NCBI GenBank assembly: GCA_035995285.1
Contig: DASYKO010000032.1
Location: 1 to 9,477, forward strand
Direction: 5' to 3'
From: UBA7672 sp035995285
Lineage (GTDB): Bacteria; Pseudomonadota; Alphaproteobacteria; Caulobacterales; Hyphomonadaceae
Length of the DNA: 9,477 bases
Numbering within the stretch: position 1 is the first letter of the stretch; each line of letters opens with the position of its first letter. This document shows positions 5,470-9,477 of the stretch, in pieces. Made by a program: the position numbers and the translations under genes. Below the pieces are notes generated by a model that saw only the letters and a list, made by a program, of their open reading frames with translations, was not told where the DNA came from and ran no database searches.

Positions 5470-7197
5470 TCAGATCGTATCCTCACTGATCGTCTCGAAA
5501 TCGCCGCGCCACAGGTCGCGGGCTTCGACCAGCGTGCCCTCGCCCTGCCCGAGATGGCCCAGGCCCAGCTGCGCATTGCCGAGCACCCAGAGCGCCAGTG
5601 GGTCATGCTTCCATGTCGCGAGGCTCTTTTCCGCCTGAGCCTCGGCGCGCTTGAAGTCGCCCGCCTTCAACCAAGCGGCAGCCGCCGAGCGGCGCACCGG
5701 ATACCACCAGCCCGGCGGGTCCCATGAATCGGAAAGCTTCGCATCCTGCAGCCCCGCCGCGCTTTCGAAGATCGCGCCCGCCTTGCGCGGATTGCCCTCC
5801 GCCATCGCGATCCGCCCTTCCAGTACGGCGCGGGCGAGCGGCAGTTCGACCGAGTCGCTCTTGAGCTTCTTCAGCGCCGCCAGCTCGCCTCGCGCGCCAG
5901 CCGCATCGCCTTTCAACAGGAACGCCTCGCCCCGTGCATAGGCGCGATAGAGCAGATTGCGCACATCTCCCTTCTGCTCCGGCAGGGCCAGCGCCCGCTC
6001 GGGCGCATAGCGCGCGAGCGCCACCCATGTCCGCGGCACCGGATACGCTCGCTGCCCGTCGGTGAATGTCGGCGCTGCGTAGTACTTCTCCGCATGGTCT
6101 GCATATTTCAGCGCCAGTTGTGCATCGCCGGACATCAGCGCGCCTGCCAGCCCGAATGTGAGGTTGTGCGCATAGTACATCGCCATGCCCGAGCCCGGCG
6201 TGCGCGGCGGGGCCGGATCACCGCCGGCCGCCAGCCATTCCACGTCCGCCTGCATCGCCTTGGCATTCACGACTGCCGCATCGTGATAGCGACCGGCATG
6301 GAAGAAAGTGTGCGCGGGCATGTGCACGAGATGGCTGCCCGCAGGCGCGAGCCGCCCAAGTTCGTTGGCATAGGGGATCGCATCTTCCGCGCGGCCATCG
6401 AATTCGGTGGCGTGGATGTAGTAGTGGATCGCGCCCGTGTCTTTCGGGTGGTCCTTGAGCACTTTCTCGAGGATCGCCAGCGCCGGTTTCAACCCATTCT
6501 TGTTCCCGCCGCGCACCGGGATCAGCAGCGTGTGCGCTGCCAGAACGGAAAGCTCTGTCTCGTCGGGATAATCCGCCGCGATCTTCGCCATCTCTGCGCC
6601 GAACGCCGGCTCCGTCTTGCTCTCGCCCGCCTTGGCGGCGCCGAGATAGTTGAGCCCACCCTTGGATGCCGCCGCCGGCGCATAGCGCGCCACGATCGCA
6701 TCGGCGAGACGCTTGGCTTTCATGTCCCCAGCCTTCGCCAGCGACTGCGCCTTCATCGCCGCCGCAAGCGCCTTCTCGCGCCCCTTGTCATCGATCCCAT
6801 AGTTCAGCGTCGGCCCCAGCACCCACGCCTGCCCCCACGCACACAGCGAGCAATCCGGATCCGCCTTCACGGCCTCCGCCATCGCGAGGATCGCATCCTC
6901 ATGATAGAAGGCGTGGCTCAGCGCGAGGCCATAGTCGAACCAGTCCTGCGCCGACTTGGATTTCGTATCGACCTTGAACCCGCCCGTGCCCATGCCTGCT
7001 GCAAGCTTCAGGTCCGGCGTCGACTTCCTGCCGACACCTGCATCCGCCGTGCAGATCGCATTGAACGCCAGGATCATCTCCGGCGTCACCTCGTTCGAGG
7101 GCGCCAGCGCCACCAGGGGCGAGATCGCCACCGACTGGGTCGCCGTCGCGCACGCCGCCAGCGCCAGAAGCCCCACGCCCGCCAACCGCCTCAACAT
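5470..7197 (-). CDS. TPR-repeat lipoprotein of a widespread uncharacterised family
   Basis: A 575-residue protein that opens with a lipoprotein signal: basic LRR, hydrophobic AGVGLLALAAC, with lipobox LAAC and the modified cysteine at 16. The residues after the cysteine are Ala-Thr, not Asp, which suggests outer-membrane sorting. The body is almost wholly helical with TPR-type pairs, for example around 84-125, 235-265, 290-320, 360-372, 425-440, 465-482 and 505-560. The stretches AFYHEDAILAMAEAVKADPDC (95-99 and onward to C116), HYYIHATEF (258-266) and HLVHMPAHTFFHAGRYHDA (289-307) match a family often annotated only as tetratricopeptide repeat protein. It carries a C-x-x-C pair (C116, C119) and several clustered histidines (H289, H292, H296, H300, H305), which could bind a metal or heme, though no CxxCH is present. 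GGAGG lies only 2 bases before ATG 7197 but 5 bases before the TTG at codon 2, so the true start may be TTG 7194. TPR domains mediate protein contacts; the partner is unknown. Confidence 0.88.
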   Translation of the reverse strand: MLRRLAGVGLLALAACATATQSVAISPLVALAPSNEVTPEMILAFNAICTADAGVGRKSTPDLKLAAGMGTGGFKVDTKSKSAQDWFDYGLALSHAFYHEDAILAMAEAVKADPDCSLCAWGQAWVLGPTLNYGIDDKGREKALAAAMKAQSLAKAGDMKAKRLADAIVARYAPAAASKGGLNYLGAAKAGESKTEPAFGAEMAKIAADYPDETELSVLAAHTLLIPVRGGNKNGLKPALAILEKVLKDHPKDTGAIHYYIHATEFDGRAEDAIPYANELGRLAPAGSHLVHMPAHTFFHAGRYHDAAVVNAKAMQADVEWLAAGGDPAPPRTPGSGMAMYYAHNLTFGLAGALMSGDAQLALKYADHAEKYYAAPTFTDGQRAYPVPRTWVALARYAPERALALPEQKGDVRNLLYRAYARGEAFLLKGDAAGARGELAALKKLKSDSVELPLARAVLEGRIAMAEGNPRKAGAIFESAAGLQDAKLSDSWDPPGWWYPVRRSAAAAWLKAGDFKRAEAQAEKSLATWKHDPLALWVLGNAQLGLGHLGQGEGTLVEARDLWRGDFETISEDTI

Positions 7198-7281
7198 GCC
7201 GTCCTCCGCGAACCGAGGCGGCAGGCTAGAGCATCGCGCAACAAATCGGAACTACGAAGACAGGCCGGGACTAGGCCACCC

Positions 7282-7405
7282 ACCCCCCACCTGTCCGCCC
7301 CCCATCGGGCGGGCGGGACCCTGTTGCGCCAACTGAACGACGAATTTCGGTAAGCTCTCCCAGCGAAGTTCCGCCCGCCCGAAGGGAGGCGGATAGGTGG
7401 GGGGT
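7282..7405. repeat. MITE-like intergenic element with 38-bp inverted repeats
   Basis: Bases 7282-7319 match the reverse complement of 7368-7405 at 34 of 38 positions, with mismatches at 7293, 7300, 7304 and 7317, around a 48-base spacer. The outer 11 bp (ACCCCCCACCT / AGGTGGGGGGT) are perfect. Each arm also folds on itself: CCGCCCCCC (7295-7303) with GGG and GGGCGG (7307-7316), and CCGCC...CCC (7371-7380) with GGG...GGCGG (7384-7392). The element fills half of the 251-base gap between the kinase gene and the TPR gene, both on the minus strand. It could be a small non-autonomous mobile element, a REP-like repeat or a processing/termination structure. No target-site duplication is clear at the ends. 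Confidence 0.65.
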
Positions 7406-7448
7406 GTGGAACCTTGTTCAATTCTTGCGGTGCAATCGGGATCGCCGT

Positions 7449-8501
7449 CTATCTCACGCACAGCATTTTCGCCGTATACCCGCCCGATCCCTCAAGCGCC
7501 TTCAGCGCCACCCGCGAGCCGCCCCACGGCCCATCCCCGCAATGCTCGCAACGCGCCTTGTAGGCGCGGGAAAACGTTGCGTAGGCGGCGATCTCCTCGA
7601 GGTCGCTCTGCGAGAATTTTCGCCCGCGCGCATCTTCATAGACTGAAACGAACGCAGCCATCTCGCCCGGTTCAGGCGTCTCGGGCACCGGCAATTCCCA
7701 CGTCACAGGAAAATGCGCGGCCGCAGAGCCGACAACAAATGTTTCCGGTGCGAGCATCACCGAATCCCAGTCATAGACCACGGCGATTTTCGTCTCGCCT
7801 GTTCTGGTCATCTCCATGCGCATGTTCTTCGCGCTCCAGTCGCCATGGCCGACGACCAGCGGGCTCGCCGCCGATTTCATCCGCTCCCGCGCCGGCGCTG
7901 CGATCGCGTCGATCCACTCCGCGCCCGCGGTCGTCTTCTCGAAGTCGAACAGTACATTGTGCGGCTTCGGCCAGAGCGGCTCGTCCGGCCGCACGCGCCA
8001 GTCGGGCAGATCCTCGCTGTGATATCCGGCAGCGGCGCCGATAAACTCCGCCAGCCCGCGCGCCATGGCGTCCCGCACGCCGGGCTTGCGCACGTCGCTC
8101 GCCTCTCCGCTGCGATCGAACGCCATCAGCATCGCCATGCCAGCGCCGAGCGCACTCAGCCCCGCGAGCACCTTCGGCGCCGGATAGCCCGCCTCGGCCA
8201 GGGCGGACTGGATGTGCACCTGCGCCGCGCGCTGCTTGCCGGTCGACCCGTAAAGCCCCTGCCCACCATCGCCCGGCCAAACCTTGAGGGCAGCCTTGCG
8301 AGCATCGCCGAACTCCAGCCCGATCACGGCCCCGACGCTGACCTCCCACGAGACGATACGCGCCGCGGCGCCTCCATCGACAGGGCCGGCGGCCTCGCGC
8401 ACCCAGCGCAGCACCATCTCCTCGACAGCATCATCATCGTCGGTCCCGAAGACCGAGCGCGCCAGCAACCTGTCCCATTCGTCCCAGCTGAACGCGCTCA
8501 A
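7449..8501 (-). CDS. Aminoglycoside-phosphotransferase-fold kinase (APH/choline-kinase-like), TTG start
   Basis: With the start I favour, the protein has 350 residues. The open frame runs further upstream to 8744 but there it overlaps the preceding gene; TTG 8501 has GAGG (8507-8510) five bases before it and lies 22 bases after that gene's stop codon. The N-lobe carries AALKVWPG (70-77) with K73 as the likely ATP-contacting lysine. The catalytic loop is HGDWSAKN (219-226), the Brenner motif H-G-D-x4-N with D221 as base and N226 as Mg ligand, and DWD (244-246) is the metal-binding acidic motif. All core kinase residues are thus present and the enzyme should be active. The family phosphorylates aminoglycosides, choline, fructosamine, homoserine and others; the Trp in HGDW and the unusual N-lobe do not identify the substrate. 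It is third in an operon after two small exported paralogues and has no signal peptide, so it acts in the cytoplasm. Confidence 0.85.
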   Translation of the reverse strand: MSAFSWDEWDRLLARSVFGTDDDDAVEEMVLRWVREAAGPVDGGAAARIVSWEVSVGAVIGLEFGDARKAALKVWPGDGGQGLYGSTGKQRAAQVHIQSALAEAGYPAPKVLAGLSALGAGMAMLMAFDRSGEASDVRKPGVRDAMARGLAEFIGAAAGYHSEDLPDWRVRPDEPLWPKPHNVLFDFEKTTAGAEWIDAIAAPARERMKSAASPLVVGHGDWSAKNMRMEMTRTGETKIAVVYDWDSVMLAPETFVVGSAAAHFPVTWELPVPETPEPGEMAAFVSVYEDARGRKFSQSDLEEIAAYATFSRAYKARCEHCGDGPWGGSRVALKALEGSGGYTAKMLCVR

Positions 8502-8506
8502 TCCAT

Positions 8507-8510
8507 CCTC
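8507..8510 (-). promoter_or_regulatory. Ribosome binding site that decides the kinase's TTG start
   Basis: The minus strand reads GAGG, then ATGGA, then TTG at 8501. No in-frame ATG or GTG with a comparable purine run is found between the end of the preceding gene and the N-lobe of the kinase; the first in-frame ATG is codon 29, which would remove the predicted first helix. Confidence 0.5.
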
Positions 8511-8523
8511 GGTTCGAAGCCGC

Positions 8524-8937
8524 CTATTGCGGCCCCAGCATGGTGTCCATGAAAGCCTTGTAGCTCTCGAACATCTTGGGGTTGCCGACGCCCATGGCAA
8601 GCGCCTGGTGGGCCACGCCCAGCACATGATCCTCCATCGCCTTCCCCACCGGCTTGCCGCCGTTGAATGCGGCGGGGAGCATTGCCTTGATCTTCGTTTC
8701 CATCGCCGCGAGGTCTGCCTTGTCGCCCTGGTTATGAGCCTCAAGCAGGATCTGGTAGAACGGCATCATCACGCTCTTGTCGGCAAAGGCGCCTTGCGGC
8801 CCCTGCAGGCTCGTCGTCTTGTCTCCGGCCTGCTTGTCGGCCTGCGGCGCCGTCTGCGCGTCCGCGTGGCTGACGTGAACAACTCCGGCGACCGAAAGCG
8901 CCAGCGCGGGAATTGCGAGAAAGATGTCGCGGTTCAT
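8524..8937 (-). CDS. Small secreted helical protein, paralogue of its upstream neighbour
   Basis: A 137-residue protein with a signal peptide: MNRD, a hydrophobic core from I5 to about V22, and an ADA site before Q28. AGGGAG lies 8 bases before the ATG. A polar linker (about 28-50) leads to a helical domain from residue 55 to the end. The segment QGDKADLAAM and the later AHQALAMG..NP correspond to QGDKVDMAKL and AHNAWMAA..HP in the protein encoded just upstream, so the two are tandem paralogues. There are no cysteines in the mature part and no motif I recognise. The gene starts 18 bases after the paralogue's stop and is followed 22 bases later by the kinase start, so the three are very likely one transcript. 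It should act in the periplasm or outside the cell. Function unknown. Confidence 0.78.
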   Translation of the reverse strand: MNRDIFLAIPALALSVAGVVHVSHADAQTAPQADKQAGDKTTSLQGPQGAFADKSVMMPFYQILLEAHNQGDKADLAAMETKIKAMLPAAFNGGKPVGKAMEDHVLGVAHQALAMGVGNPKMFESYKAFMDTMLGPQ

Positions 8938-8955
8938 AAGCGTATCTCCCTTGTA

Positions 8956-9348
8956 TTACTTGGCGCCGATCGACTTGTTGAAGGCGTCGAGCGAGTTGAG
9001 GTTTTCCGGATGCGCTTGAGCCGCCATCCAGGCGTTGTGCGCCGTCTGCATGATCATCTCTTCGGAAGCCGCCTGATCGATCTCGTACTCAATGGCATGC
9101 GCGCGCCCGACATCCGCCAGCGCCGCCTGCAGCTTCGCCATGTCTACCTTGTCGCCCTGCCCGCGCGCCTGCCGCAGCAGGTTGAACAGCTGCGCCACAT
9201 GCGGATCGGCCCGATCAAGCGGCGCAGCCTTCTCTCCCACCACTCCGCCCGTCTTGGGCGCCGCGCCATGCGGATGCTGCGGCTCTGCCACAGCGCTGCC
9301 CATCATCAGACCCACCGCCGCGAGTGCAGCCGCAACAACAATCTTCAT
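8956..9348 (-). CDS. Small secreted helical protein, first gene of the kinase operon
   Basis: A 130-residue protein from the start I favour, ATG 9348: GGAGGG lies 4 bases before it, and the longer frame from 9363 would place that same sequence inside the coding region and give an odd MMEGW lead before the signal peptide. The signal peptide is residues 1-21 (MK, hydrophobic core, AVA site before E22). A short His/Pro/Gly stretch (EPQHPHG, 22-28) and a flexible linker precede a helical domain from about residue 45. The QGDKxDxA segment, AHxAxM and the closing helix are shared with the next protein in the operon. Neither has a motif I know. The mature protein has no cysteine. Export is well supported; the function is not known. 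Confidence 0.78.
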   Translation of the reverse strand: MKIVVAAALAAVGLMMGSAVAEPQHPHGAAPKTGGVVGEKAAPLDRADPHVAQLFNLLRQARGQGDKVDMAKLQAALADVGRAHAIEYEIDQAASEEMIMQTAHNAWMAAQAHPENLNSLDAFNKSIGAK

Positions 9349-9352
9349 CCAA

Positions 9353-9358
9353 CCCTCC
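9353..9358 (-). promoter_or_regulatory. Ribosome binding site that decides the start at 9348
   Basis: The minus strand reads GGAGGG, TTGG, ATG. This is the strongest Shine-Dalgarno match near the N-terminus and favours ATG 9348 over ATG 9363 or ATG 9360, which have a weaker purine context (AGAGAG about 10 bases upstream of 9363). Confidence 0.6.
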
Positions 9359-9424
9359 ATCACGACGCGCTCTCTCCATTCCAGAATCGCGGGGTTGCCG
9401 CGCTCCGGATCGGCTGATATGCCG

Positions 9425-9463
9425 TGGAAAGAAACTCTGACATGATGTAAAAGATTCTTTCCA
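9425..9463. promoter_or_regulatory. Perfect 9-bp inverted repeat overlapping the possible promoter
   Basis: TGGAAAGAA (9425-9433) and TTCTTTCCA (9455-9463) are perfect reverse complements, 21 bases apart. The half-site centres are 30 bases apart, close to three helical turns, so both would face the same side of the DNA. One arm lies in the -35/-10 spacer and the other just past the -10 box. That is where repressor half-sites are often found. A hairpin role is less likely because no U-tract follows and the loop is large. Confidence 0.42.
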
Positions 9464-9472
9464 TCAAGTCAA
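9444..9472 (-). promoter_or_regulatory. Possible sigma-70 promoter of the kinase operon
   Basis: On the minus strand TTGACT (9472-9467) is followed after 17 bases by TACATC (9449-9444). The -35 is a 5-of-6 match and the -10 only 3 of 6, which is usual for weak or regulated alphaproteobacterial promoters. The predicted transcript start lies about 90 bases before the ATG at 9348. The window ends 5 bases further, so other upstream elements cannot be judged. Confidence 0.4.
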
Positions 9473-9477
9473 ACGCG

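Noticed and set aside
7276..7320. Possible G-quadruplex in the G/C runs of the repeat element
   Set aside because: Only three clear runs of three or more G occur with short loops on either strand; the inverted-repeat structure explains the composition better.
6094..7353. A 419-codon open frame on the plus strand, opposite the TPR gene
   Set aside because: Its product is Arg/His-rich without any domain, and it is the antisense frame of a well-supported lipoprotein gene. High GC makes such long shadows common.
7191..7461. Short open frames on the minus strand in the kinase-TPR gap (Pro/Arg/Trp-rich)
   Set aside because: They read through the inverted repeat, have no ribosome site and overlap either gene's start or end; the repeat sequence alone explains them.
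7713..8552. A 279-codon open frame on the plus strand inside the kinase gene
   Set aside because: It is antisense to the conserved kinase core and has no recognisable domain or ribosome site.
8284..9417. A 377-codon open frame on the plus strand, opposite the kinase operon
   Set aside because: It runs across three minus-strand genes with signal peptides, kinase motifs and ribosome sites. Its own product is low-complexity Arg/Leu/His and has no supporting start context.

Overview
The window looks like a stretch of a GC-rich proteobacterial chromosome, most likely an alphaproteobacterium of the Caulobacterales/Hyphomonadaceae or Sphingomonadales kind. This placement is an inference from base composition, the protein families, short Shine-Dalgarno-led operons and GC-rich intergenic hairpins without U-tracts; no marker gene is present. 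I see no tRNA, rRNA, CRISPR array, transposase or phage gene.

Left part (1-2366): the tail of a possible plus-strand gene (1-42), then a divergent locus. On the minus strand lies a three-gene operon: a 69-residue small protein, an antibiotic-biosynthesis-monooxygenase (ABM) fold protein and a metaxin-like glutathione S-transferase. On the plus strand lies a YafY-type HTH-WYL regulator. A perfect 9-bp inverted repeat (1572-1595) between them is a candidate operator. The locus reads as a small stress or detoxification module under its own regulator. The 69-residue protein aligns without gaps to the first two thirds of the ABM protein and looks like a truncated tandem duplicate.

Middle part (2500-5303, plus strand): two exported proteins of unknown function. 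The first (516 aa) has several propeller-blade-like repeats, four cysteines in the mature part and a lower GC content than its surroundings. The second (348 aa) belongs to a widespread secreted family marked by the motifs DFQGVW, RWEGDTL and EYACHEGNY. A strong hairpin separates the two genes.

Right part (5470-9477, minus strand): a TPR lipoprotein, then upstream of it an operon of two small paralogous secreted proteins followed by an aminoglycoside-phosphotransferase-fold kinase that probably starts at TTG. A possible promoter overlapped by a perfect 9-bp inverted repeat precedes this operon at the window edge.

Two intergenic repeat elements stand out: 5345-5436, with 18-bp imperfect terminal inverted repeats and three CTTCGTGT copies, and 7282-7405, with 38-bp inverted repeats matching at 34 positions. 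No established novel system is evident. The best candidates for something undescribed are the paralogue-paralogue-kinase operon and the duplicated/truncated ABM pair with its regulator.
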